Of a stretch of DNA of 64,000 nt, positions 6,798 to 14,608 are shown piece by piece. The notes beneath the pieces were generated by a model. The model ran no database searches and had not been told where the DNA came from. It worked only from the letters and a program-made list of their open reading frames with translations. Every line of letters starts with the position of its first letter. Positions within the stretch are counted from its first letter, which is position 1. Position numbers and translations under genes: made by a program. Origin of the DNA: a virus; the IMG/VR virus record IMGVR_UViG_3300023208_000004, positions 62,001 through 126,000 of that record. One strand, written 5' to 3'.

Positions 6798-8285
6798 ATG
6801 GCGAATAATTTAGTTTCCCTTCAAGTAGAAAAGCACGTATTAGGCGGTATAATTAAAAACCCAGATGTCTTCGCAGATATAGAGAGATTCGTTCAAGATT
6901 CTGATTTTTTTAACAGAGTCCATTCTGTATTATTCTCAATAATTAAACAGACCCTTTCTAAGCAAGAAAAAATAGACAAAATTATTCTCGCTCAAAAAAT
7001 TAAAAATCTTGGAATTGTTTTTAAAGACGATATAGATATTTTCGACTATGTAGATTCAATTGCTTTCACACAAATTACGCCTACGGCGACAATAGACGCG
7101 GCCAAGGAGCTTGTAAAGCTAAGAGTATTAAGAGAGGTCTGCTCTACAAGCTCAGAAATAGAAAAATACGTCAGAGAAAACGCCAACGAACCGATAGAAA
7201 AACTCATAGCAAACGTAGATAGCATATATTCCAAAAAAATAGAATCTTATTCTTTTAACGACGAACCAGAAAATGTATTCGATAACCTAGCCGCTAGCGT
7301 GTTAGAAACTGGGAAAAACCCCAAAGACGAAACTGGATTTAAAACGCCATTTAGTGAATTCAACAGATTATATGGCGGGTTGCGCCCAGCGAACATCTAC
7401 GCTATCGCATCAAGGCCGGGACAGGGTAAAACAACATTTCTTAACTACATAGCGTATAAAACAAGCATCATTAATAAAATCCCTGTTCTTGTTTTAGACA
7501 CGGAAATGATGACTAAAGAAATACAATTCAGAAAAGCCGCCGCCCTCACCGGAGTCCCACTTTGGTATCTTGAAACGGGTAACTGGAACAGAAATGTAGA
7601 GCTTCGAGACAAAGTAACAAACGGACTCAACAAAATAGAAAAAACCCCATATTACCACCATCACATAGGTAACAGAAATATAGACGAAGTTTGCGCCATC
7701 ATCCGAAGGTGGTATTGGAGCAGAGTTGGTAGGGGAAACCCATGTTTAGTGGTATATGACTATTTAAAACTTACCGGAGAAAAAGTTGGCGCAAACTGGG
7801 CCGAACACCAAGCAATAGGAGAAAAAGTTGATAAGCTCAAGAAAATTTCAGAAGAAATCAATTGTCCAATTTTTACAGCTATTCAAATTAACAGAACTGG
7901 AGAAAATTTTAATAGAAGCGCCGACTCTGTTGTTGACGACAGTTCTGTTCTCGCACTATCAGACAGGCTTCAATGGTTTGCGTCGTTCGTCTCTATTTTT
8001 AGAAGAAAAACCATAGACGAAATTGCCCTTGACGGAACAGAGTTTGGAACACACAAGCTTGTTCCGCTAAAAACTAGATTTCAAGGAAAAGACGCCGCAG
8101 GACATCAAGACTTGGTGAGGAGAAGGCTTCCAGATGGCTCGCAAAGCTATGTTCAGAATTATCTAAGTTTTGATGTAAATAACTTTGCATTAACAGAACG
8201 TGGCTCGCTTAATGATATTATAGAACACCAAAGAGCACAAATAACACCCGACGATGGAAGCCAAAACGACGGAGAAACTCTTTGA
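6798..8285 (+). CDS. dnaB: DnaB-like replicative DNA helicase
   Basis: The 495-residue protein starts with a DnaB-type N-terminal helical domain ('EKHVLGGIIKNPDVF', residues about 11-25). The RecA-like motor has Walker A Arg-Pro-Gly-Gln-Gly-Lys-Thr with Lys211, 'LVLDTEM' as motif H1a, 'CLVVYDYLKL' as Walker B near residue 320, and a 'TAIQINRT' sensor segment. It unwinds duplex DNA 5' to 3' as a ring on the lagging strand. It is the first gene of an operon with primase (4-base overlap) and a nuclease, driven by the leaderless promoter at 6764. Length is close to bacterial DnaB. Confidence 0.9.
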   Translation: MANNLVSLQVEKHVLGGIIKNPDVFADIERFVQDSDFFNRVHSVLFSIIKQTLSKQEKIDKIILAQKIKNLGIVFKDDIDIFDYVDSIAFTQITPTATIDAAKELVKLRVLREVCSTSSEIEKYVRENANEPIEKLIANVDSIYSKKIESYSFNDEPENVFDNLAASVLETGKNPKDETGFKTPFSEFNRLYGGLRPANIYAIASRPGQGKTTFLNYIAYKTSIINKIPVLVLDTEMMTKEIQFRKAAALTGVPLWYLETGNWNRNVELRDKVTNGLNKIEKTPYYHHHIGNRNIDEVCAIIRRWYWSRVGRGNPCLVVYDYLKLTGEKVGANWAEHQAIGEKVDKLKKISEEINCPIFTAIQINRTGENFNRSADSVVDDSSVLALSDRLQWFASFVSIFRRKTIDEIALDGTEFGTHKLVPLKTRFQGKDAAGHQDLVRRRLPDGSQSYVQNYLSFDVNNFALTERGSLNDIIEHQRAQITPDDGSQNDGETL

Positions 8286-9208
8286 ATAATTCAAACGTAA
8301 AAGACATACTACAAACGATAGGCTATACACCAAACGAATTTGGTAGGTCGTTTAGATGCAAGCCCCTGTATAGGGATTCCGACAATGCCACAGTCCTTTG
8401 TGTTGACAAATCTACAGGCTGTTGGTATGATTTTAAAGAAGGAATTGGAGGCTCCCTAAATCAGCTTGTCAAGCTTACGCTTAAACTAAAATCAGACCAA
8501 GAAGCAGAAGATTTTTTATCTGAAAAAAAATATATTCAAGCTATAGAACCTCAAGAAGAACCGCTTATAACGCTTCCTAAAATCTTTCCACAAGAACAGC
8601 TTAAAAAGCTCGAACCAGAAACATCATACTGGAACAAACGAGGGATTTCAAACGAAACGTTGTCAATATTTAAAGGCGGCATTGCTCTCGACGGAAGAAT
8701 GTGTAATAGATATGTCTTCCCTATCCCAAATTCAAAGGGCGAAACCGTTGGATACTCAGGAAGAGATTTAACAAATAGCGATAAAAGACCAAAATGGAAA
8801 CATATAGGGCATAAAAAAGAATGGTGTTATCCTCTTTTTTTTAATAAACAATTTATTGCTGACGGGAAAGAAGCGGTCATGGTAGAGAGTATAGGAGATA
8901 TGCTTGCGCTTTGGGAGGCTGGAGTTAAGAATTCTATTGTTACATTTGGGCTCAAAATTAATCCTAAAATTATTTCTTATCTTATTAAAATAGATATTTC
9001 TAAGATAATAATAGCCCTCAATAACGATAATCAAAAAAATTTTGCAGGAAATAAAGCCTCGAATGAAATGGAAGAACAACTGTCTAATCATTTTGACAGA
9101 AACCAACTATGTATAGCGCTGCCGTCTAAAAAAGACTTTGGAGAAATGGAGAAAGAAGAAATAAAAACATGGAAACAGAACCTAAAGTCCTCTCAGCTTC
9201 AAAAATAA
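8282..9208 (+). CDS. DnaG-like DNA primase
   Basis: The 308-residue protein contains a degenerate N-terminal zinc-ribbon-like region ('FRCKPLYRDSDNATVLCV', then 'WYDFKEGIGGSLNQLVKL'), in which the second cysteine pair has been lost. A TOPRIM core follows: 'VMVESIGDMLALWEAG' with the catalytic Glu near residue 199, and 'IIALNNDN' near 243, where the usual DxD is Asn-Asp-Asn. It would make RNA primers for lagging-strand synthesis. The start is TTG in a TTGA overlap with the helicase stop, favouring coupled translation of helicase and primase. It is much shorter than bacterial DnaG because the C-terminal helicase-binding domain is absent. Confidence 0.78.
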   Translation: MNNSNVKDILQTIGYTPNEFGRSFRCKPLYRDSDNATVLCVDKSTGCWYDFKEGIGGSLNQLVKLTLKLKSDQEAEDFLSEKKYIQAIEPQEEPLITLPKIFPQEQLKKLEPETSYWNKRGISNETLSIFKGGIALDGRMCNRYVFPIPNSKGETVGYSGRDLTNSDKRPKWKHIGHKKEWCYPLFFNKQFIADGKEAVMVESIGDMLALWEAGVKNSIVTFGLKINPKIISYLIKIDISKIIIALNNDNQKNFAGNKASNEMEEQLSNHFDRNQLCIALPSKKDFGEMEKEEIKTWKQNLKSSQLQK

Positions 9209-10158
9209 AAACTTTTGAAAACTGTTCATGGTTGTATTGGGGAAACTACCACCTCAAACTGCCTCAAAAGTCAAACGAAGGAGCGCAAAGAGGAACCATT
9301 TGTCATTTAATTTTTGAAATTCTTTTAAATCCAAAACATAAACTCCATTTTAAAAAAATCAAAAAAGCAGAGACAATAACAAGTTCTCCACCAATTCGAC
9401 GGCTAGTAATCAAGCATTTAAAGAAAATGCAAATCAATACAGATAAAAATTTTAAACTAATTGATGAAATGATTTTAGTTGGTATTAATAATGATTTTTT
9501 TATTCGTGGTGCAATATTATTAGACCCAGAATACGAATTCAACCTTACAAACGAGACGCCCAAATATTCACTAACTGGGTTCATAGACAAAGCCGCAGAA
9601 AACACTAAAAACGGGACGTTTATTATTACAGACTATAAATCTAGTAAATTTAAATTTGACGAAAACGACTTAGAATCAAACATCCAAGCGATGATATACA
9701 GTTTAGTAGCAAAAAAAATCAAACCAGAATTAACACCCATAGTCAAATTTATATTTTTAAGATATGGTAAAGACCCTATCCAAACAGTTCAATTCAACGA
9801 CGTAACACTTAAAGGATTCGAGCATTATCTACAAAAAATAAACGAAACCCTAAATAATTTTTCCGAAGAACAAGCGGTGCAAAATTTTGCGGCGGATAAA
9901 AAACCCAAAGGAGGCGGATTCAACGGCTCTCTTCTTTGTGGGCTTGCAAAATCTCCAAATGAAAAGAAAAAAGACGGACAACCCATGTGGGCGTGTCCAT
10001 ATAAATTTTCTTTTAAATATTTCATTTTAAAAGATAAAAATGGCAAAATATTAAAATCAGATTTTAACAATTCATTTACACCCAAAGAAGAGGAAACGGT
10101 AGAAGAATTGACATATCAAGGGTGTCCACGGCATAAAGCTACAAGCCCAGAATTCTAA
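9169..10158 (+). CDS. RecB/Cas4-type PD-(D/E)XK nuclease, probably Fe-S containing
   Basis: The 329-residue protein carries the RecB/Cas4-like nuclease motifs: 'RGTICHLIFE' (His46, Glu50), 'GFIDKA' with Asp140, 'ITDYKSSK' with Asp155-x-Lys157, and a downstream 'NIQAMIYS' helix that corresponds to the Q-x-x-x-Y motif. One cysteine near the N terminus (Cys19) and three C-terminal ones (in 'LLCG', 'WACPY' and 'GCPRHK') match the one-plus-three layout that binds a 4Fe-4S cluster in AddB and Cas4. It overlaps the primase gene by 40 bases and is the last gene of the helicase operon. It probably resects DNA ends for recombination. Confidence 0.75.
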   Translation: METEPKVLSASKIKTFENCSWLYWGNYHLKLPQKSNEGAQRGTICHLIFEILLNPKHKLHFKKIKKAETITSSPPIRRLVIKHLKKMQINTDKNFKLIDEMILVGINNDFFIRGAILLDPEYEFNLTNETPKYSLTGFIDKAAENTKNGTFIITDYKSSKFKFDENDLESNIQAMIYSLVAKKIKPELTPIVKFIFLRYGKDPIQTVQFNDVTLKGFEHYLQKINETLNNFSEEQAVQNFAADKKPKGGGFNGSLLCGLAKSPNEKKKDGQPMWACPYKFSFKYFILKDKNGKILKSDFNNSFTPKEEETVEELTYQGCPRHKATSPEF

Positions 10159-10187
10159 TTGACAAAACACGAAACAAAGGCTATGAT
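10159..10187 (+). promoter_or_regulatory. Sigma70-type promoter, leaderless geometry
   Basis: TTGACA at 10159-10164, a 17-base spacer and TATGAT at 10182-10187. Six bases then separate it from the ATG at 10194, the same spacing as at the helicase gene. No Shine-Dalgarno sequence is present. It starts immediately after the nuclease stop codon and drives the polymerase operon. Confidence 0.78.
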
Positions 10188-10193
10188 AGAACT

Positions 10194-10973
10194 ATGCAAA
10201 GCTTGCCATTATGGAAGTCTCATTTTTCAATAGGAAAATCCATTTTGACCTTAGCTAAAGCTGGCGAAACAGACAATTCTTGTCCTGATTCTATTTTTGA
10301 TTTAGCCGAAAGCGCAGGGCTCAAAGAGATTATCCTAGTAGAAGACTCGATTAGCGGCTTTTTGGAGGCTTTTACCAACTCAAAGAAAAGTAAGAAAAAA
10401 TTAATCTTTGGACTTAGACTGTCTGTTGTAGAAAACATGGAAGAAAAAACAGAACAGTCGCTAGACAAAGTATGTAAATATGTAATTTTTGCCAAAGATA
10501 CAATTGGCTACGAAACTCTAATTAAAGTCTCTTCGCTTGCAGCAAAGAACGGTTTTTATTATGAGCCCAAAATAGATTTTAAAAATCTTAAAGATGTGTG
10601 GAGCGAACATTTGCAGCTTGCCGTTCCATTTTATGATTCATTTATTCATAAAAACGTATTGGAATGCGGTGCCTGTGTGCCAGATTTTTCTTTTACAACT
10701 CCAGTCTTCTTCATGGAAGATAACGATGTGCCTTTCGACGAAATACTTTCGACCCAAGTGACCGACTTTTGTTCAAAAAACAAATTTGAATCTGTCAAGA
10801 CAAAAAGCATTTACTATAATCTCAACAAAGATTTTATTACATATCTAACCTTTAGATGTATAAATGCGAGGACTTCTCTGGAAAGGCCAGAATTACCGCA
10901 TATGTGCAGTCAAGAATTTTCCTTTGAATCATGGAAAAAACAAAATCAAATTTCAAATTTAACACCCAACTAA
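10194..10973 (+). CDS. DNA polymerase III alpha, separate PHP domain
   Basis: The 259-residue protein aligns by eye with the N-terminal PHP domain of DnaE. The family start 'HxHSxYSLLDG' appears as 'LWKSHFSIGKSIL'. 'IFDLAESAGLKEIILVEDSISGFLEAF' matches the 'ALTDHGNLFGA' region, 'KKLIFGLRL' matches 'IKPIIG', and 'FTTPVFFMEDNDVPFDEILSTQV' matches the 'VATNDVHYL..ED' segment. Most PHP metal ligands (the first His, the Asp-His pair) are gone, so it is probably structural, as in E. coli, where the PHP domain docks the proofreading exonuclease. The frame ends exactly where the palm would begin; the rest of the polymerase is encoded at 12029. Confidence 0.75.
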   Translation: MQSLPLWKSHFSIGKSILTLAKAGETDNSCPDSIFDLAESAGLKEIILVEDSISGFLEAFTNSKKSKKKLIFGLRLSVVENMEEKTEQSLDKVCKYVIFAKDTIGYETLIKVSSLAAKNGFYYEPKIDFKNLKDVWSEHLQLAVPFYDSFIHKNVLECGACVPDFSFTTPVFFMEDNDVPFDEILSTQVTDFCSKNKFESVKTKSIYYNLNKDFITYLTFRCINARTSLERPELPHMCSQEFSFESWKKQNQISNLTPN

Positions 10974-11401
10974 AAATTGGAAAATCTGGAGAAGACCTGT
11001 TTAAAAAACATTATGGGCCGATTTACGGCATACGTCCAGACTCCGAAAGTATGGAATATGATTTCATTTTAGAAAATGGGGCCAAAGTAGAGCTTAAAAC
11101 AGACACTTACGCAATGAGCGATACGCCAAATTTTTTCTTTGAAAGATTTAGCGATATTAATACAAAAAAACTCGGTGGCCCTTGGAGGGCAAAAAAAGAT
11201 GAAGTAGATTATTTCGTTTATCTTTACGTCAAAGACAAAATGTTTTACTGGTTTAACCCAATTCTCCTTTGCGCCGAGCTTGACAAAATTACAAAAAAGA
11301 TGCAAACTAAGCATATTAGAAATATAGCTTGGACAACCAGCGGATTTGCAGTTCCACGAGAGCTTTGCTTACACGTTTGCCTAAGACAAGAAAAGATATA
11401 A
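10931..11401 (+). CDS. PD-(D/E)XK-type endonuclease-like protein
   Basis: The 156-residue protein shows a minimal restriction-endonuclease fold pattern: 'GKSGEDLFKKHYG' with Glu21, 'MEYDFIL' with Asp44, and 'AKVELKTD' with Glu54-x-Lys56. This Glu-Asp-ExK arrangement is typical of phage junction- or flap-processing nucleases. It overlaps the PHP gene by 43 bases and ends one base before the exonuclease gene, so it is inserted in the middle of the polymerase operon. No sequence-specific DNA-binding domain is visible. Whether it assists the replisome or repairs recombination intermediates cannot be decided from the sequence. Confidence 0.6.
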   Translation: MEKTKSNFKFNTQLKIGKSGEDLFKKHYGPIYGIRPDSESMEYDFILENGAKVELKTDTYAMSDTPNFFFERFSDINTKKLGGPWRAKKDEVDYFVYLYVKDKMFYWFNPILLCAELDKITKKMQTKHIRNIAWTTSGFAVPRELCLHVCLRQEKI

Positions 11402-11402
11402 C

Positions 11403-12047
11403 ATGGATGGACACCTTTTAAGATTTGACAAGCAAAAAAAGCTCACATTTATAGACTGCGAGACATACAACCTATGCCTCTCTTTTGTTAAGAACAGGCC
11501 TTGGCAAATAGCCTTAATTGATGTCATTGGTAACGAAATCATAAAAGAAACAGATTTACTAATAAATTGGCCCAAAGAAAAAAATCTCGGAATCAGCGTC
11601 AAAGCCGCGCAAATGACAAGACACGACCCATCTAAGGTAGAAAGCTTAGGGATTTCACCAGAAGAAGCTTTTGATATTTTAGATGAAAAACTTAAAACAG
11701 CAGACTACATATTAGGCCACAATATTTTGGGATTTGACGTTTACCTAATTAGAGAATATTATAGACTAATGGGCTTTAAGACAGACTTTTTTTTAAAAAA
11801 AATCATTGACACAAAATGTCTAGCTCAAGGAATAAAACTTTCTACGCCATTCAACGGAACCGAAAATTTACTTAATTATCAATATCGAATGTATAATTGC
11901 CCAGTAAAAGGCGTTAAAACAAACCTAGCCTTGCTTGGGAAGGAATACGAAATAGAGCATGATTACAAAAATCTGCACGACGCCCTAACCGACCTTCAGT
12001 TAAACGTAAAAATTTGGAACAAAATTAAATGGCAGGTTTCAATTTAA
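11403..12047 (+). CDS. dnaQ: DnaQ-like 3'-5' proofreading exonuclease
   Basis: The 214-residue protein is a DEDDh exonuclease. ExoI is 'FIDCETYN' (Asp18, Glu20), ExoII is 'ILGHNILGFDVYL', and ExoIII is 'LHDALTDLQLN' with the general-base His. It is the counterpart of the epsilon subunit and would remove misincorporated nucleotides from the polymerase encoded next to it. Its gene lies between those for the separate PHP and polymerase parts, which fits the known docking of epsilon on the PHP domain. It overlaps the polymerase frame by 19 bases. No clear clamp-binding peptide was seen. Confidence 0.88.
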   Translation: MDGHLLRFDKQKKLTFIDCETYNLCLSFVKNRPWQIALIDVIGNEIIKETDLLINWPKEKNLGISVKAAQMTRHDPSKVESLGISPEEAFDILDEKLKTADYILGHNILGFDVYLIREYYRLMGFKTDFFLKKIIDTKCLAQGIKLSTPFNGTENLLNYQYRMYNCPVKGVKTNLALLGKEYEIEHDYKNLHDALTDLQLNVKIWNKIKWQVSI

Positions 12048-14608
12048 TGAATACAGAACTCTTTTTAGAAAAATTTAAAGAAATTGAACTACCTTTGCAC
12101 GGAGTCAGACTTCCAAGGTTTGAGGTTAGCGAATCAGACAAGGCCAAGCTGAAACTGAAAAAAAACGCCGATAACTATGCGTTTTTAAGAGAACTTTGCG
12201 TTGAATCCTTTAAGGGTCTAAAACTCTCAAAAGATTCACAAGCCCATAAAGAATATGGAGAAAGAGTAAAATACGAGCTTGAAATTTTAAAAGAGCTTGG
12301 GTTTGTGGATTATGTTTTAATGGTATGGGATGTCATTAATTACTGTCGAACACACGGTATTCCAACTGGATTAGGTAGGGGAAGTGCTGCGGGTAGCTTG
12401 GTCTTGTTTTTGATAGGCGTGACAAAGATAGACCCAATCAAGCACAAATTATATTTTGAAAGATTTGTTTCTAAAATTAGAGCCAAAAAACAGGTCATAG
12501 ACGGAATTACTTACCTAGATGGCTCGCTAATGTGTGACGTTGATTTGGATATATGCTACTACAGAAGAGGCGAAGTGATTAAATACCTAGAAAACAAATA
12601 CTCTGGGAAAGTTTCAAAAATCTTGACGTTTAATACTTTGAGTGGTAAATTACTAATGAAAGAGTGCGGCAAAGTAGTGGGAAGTAAAAGCGAACAAGAA
12701 ATGAACGAAATCAGCCATTTGATACCCCGGCTGCACGGTGTAGTAAGCGACATTTCAGAAGCTTATGAAGATGTTTCAGAGTTTAAGAAATGGTGCGACG
12801 AAAATGAGCAAATATACCAAATAGCCCTTAAACTAAGAGACTTAAACAAAAACAAAGGGGTTCACCCGTCGGGAATTTTGATTTCATTTGATGAACTTGA
12901 GAAAACTTGCCCAACCGAACTATCCTCAGATAAGGATAGCGTATCATCTTATGATATGAATTGGATTTCAATGTTCAATATTAAATTAGACGTATTAGGA
13001 CTTAGAGGCGTTTCTGTTGTTGATGACGTATGCAAATCTGTTGGTATCGAGGCAAATGACATCAACTTAGACGACCCCGCAATTTATCAAAATTTACAAA
13101 ACCTAAAAGCAAGACATGGCCTATTCCAAATCGAGGCCGACCTAGCTTACAAAGTTGTTCAGAAAGTCAAACCCAAAAACCTAGAAGAACTTAGTGGCGT
13201 GTTGGCCCTAGCCAGACCGGGAGCTATGGCGTTTGTTGACCAATACTCTTTATATACAAACCATCAAACCTATCAACCTATTCACCCCTTCTTTGATGAG
13301 ATTTTGAAAGAAACTGGTGGCGTTGTTCTTTATCAAGAACAGCTAATGAAAATGGCAAATAAAATTGGTTTTACTTTAGATGAATCAGAAATCATTCGCC
13401 GCGTAGTCGGCAAAAAGAAAATAGAAGAAATGAAGCAATGGGAACAAAAAGTCAAAGACAAAATCTCAGAAAATAAATTAGAAGAAGAAATAGGAAAAAT
13501 TTTCTGGAAAATTTTAGACGCGAGTAAAAATTATTCGTTCAACCGGTCACATTCGCTGGCTTATTCGTCTCTTTCAGCAATTACAATTTATCTAAAATTT
13601 AAATACCCACAGCAATTTTATCTGTCTTTGTTGAAGATGACCAAACATGAACCAGACCCAATTGGAGAAATTTCCAAAACTCACAAAGAAATGGCGCAGT
13701 TTAACATCAAGCTACTACCACCACACCTGCTCATGTCCGACATGGACTTTAAAGTAGAAAGCAAAGATATAAGATTCGGACTATTATCCGTAAAAGGAAT
13801 TTCAAACAAATCAATCTCCAAGCTTAATAAATTCAAAAACGAATACTCGAATAAATTTGAAGTATTTGAAGCCGCAAGTGAAGCGGAATTAAATATCGGA
13901 GCGCTTTCAGCTCTTATTCAAGCGGGAGCTTTCGATAACAATTTAAGACAGTCTCGAAGCTATATTGTATATGAAGCTCAATTATGGAATCTTCTTACCA
14001 CCAAAGAAAAGAAAACCGCCCTATTACTTGGTAAAGAAAACGACTTTTCGTTGGTGAAAATTTTAAATACTCTTATGTCGCTAAAAGACGAAAAGGGTAA
14101 GCCAATCATTAAGCCGTCCCGCTGTGAAACCATTAAGAAAAACTCAGACCCCTATAAGAAAATCTACGAACAAAATAAATCGTCGGAAAAGTTTGCTAAC
14201 TGGTGGTATGAAAATAAGCTACTTGGATATAGTTGCACAGTTAATTTGATTGACATTTTTAAAGAAAAAATGCAGTCCCTAGTTCCCATAAAAGACATTT
14301 TAGACGCCACAAGTGGATTAGGAGTCGCTTTCGTCGGGACAATAACAGACCAACCAAAAACCGGCAAATCTAAAGCGAAGGGTGCAAAATACGCTAAAAT
14401 GAACGTTTCAGACGAAACCGGAACAATAACTACTTTGATTTTTAACAATAATCTAAATGAGTGCGAAACGCTTAATGGCAAACTACCAGAAGAAGGGGAT
14501 ATTGTTATTGTCAAAGGCTCAAAAAAAGAAGACGCTGTTTTTGCAAACCTGATTGCAGTTCAACAGTCAAAGATATATACAAAACTTTCAGAATTAAAAA
14601 ATTCCTGA
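12029..14608 (+). CDS. dnaE: DNA polymerase III alpha (C-family), lacking the PHP domain
   Basis: The 859-residue protein begins at the palm of DnaE. 'HGIPTGLGRGSAAGSLV' (109-125) is the nucleotide-binding loop, 'CDVDLDI' (Asp170, Asp172, Asp174) provides two catalytic aspartates, and 'IKLDVLGLRG' supplies the third. 'GVHPSGILI', 'VVLYQEQLMKMA', 'RRVVGKKK' and 'SFNRSHSLAYS' are further palm and fingers signatures. An OB-fold domain lies near the C terminus ('GVAFVGTITDQPKTGKSKA'). An alternative start is the ATG at 12047, which forms a TAATG overlap with the exonuclease stop and would remove six residues. Its last 15 bases overlap a convergent gene. All catalytic residues are present. Confidence 0.92.
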   Translation: MAGFNLMNTELFLEKFKEIELPLHGVRLPRFEVSESDKAKLKLKKNADNYAFLRELCVESFKGLKLSKDSQAHKEYGERVKYELEILKELGFVDYVLMVWDVINYCRTHGIPTGLGRGSAAGSLVLFLIGVTKIDPIKHKLYFERFVSKIRAKKQVIDGITYLDGSLMCDVDLDICYYRRGEVIKYLENKYSGKVSKILTFNTLSGKLLMKECGKVVGSKSEQEMNEISHLIPRLHGVVSDISEAYEDVSEFKKWCDENEQIYQIALKLRDLNKNKGVHPSGILISFDELEKTCPTELSSDKDSVSSYDMNWISMFNIKLDVLGLRGVSVVDDVCKSVGIEANDINLDDPAIYQNLQNLKARHGLFQIEADLAYKVVQKVKPKNLEELSGVLALARPGAMAFVDQYSLYTNHQTYQPIHPFFDEILKETGGVVLYQEQLMKMANKIGFTLDESEIIRRVVGKKKIEEMKQWEQKVKDKISENKLEEEIGKIFWKILDASKNYSFNRSHSLAYSSLSAITIYLKFKYPQQFYLSLLKMTKHEPDPIGEISKTHKEMAQFNIKLLPPHLLMSDMDFKVESKDIRFGLLSVKGISNKSISKLNKFKNEYSNKFEVFEAASEAELNIGALSALIQAGAFDNNLRQSRSYIVYEAQLWNLLTTKEKKTALLLGKENDFSLVKILNTLMSLKDEKGKPIIKPSRCETIKKNSDPYKKIYEQNKSSEKFANWWYENKLLGYSCTVNLIDIFKEKMQSLVPIKDILDATSGLGVAFVGTITDQPKTGKSKAKGAKYAKMNVSDETGTITTLIFNNNLNECETLNGKLPEEGDIVIVKGSKKEDAVFANLIAVQQSKIYTKLSELKNS

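Noticed and set aside
8403-8431. TTGACA-17-TATGAT inside the primase gene
   Set aside because: It matches the promoter pattern but no ATG follows at 6-10 bases and the bases encode conserved-looking primase residues, so it is probably coincidental.
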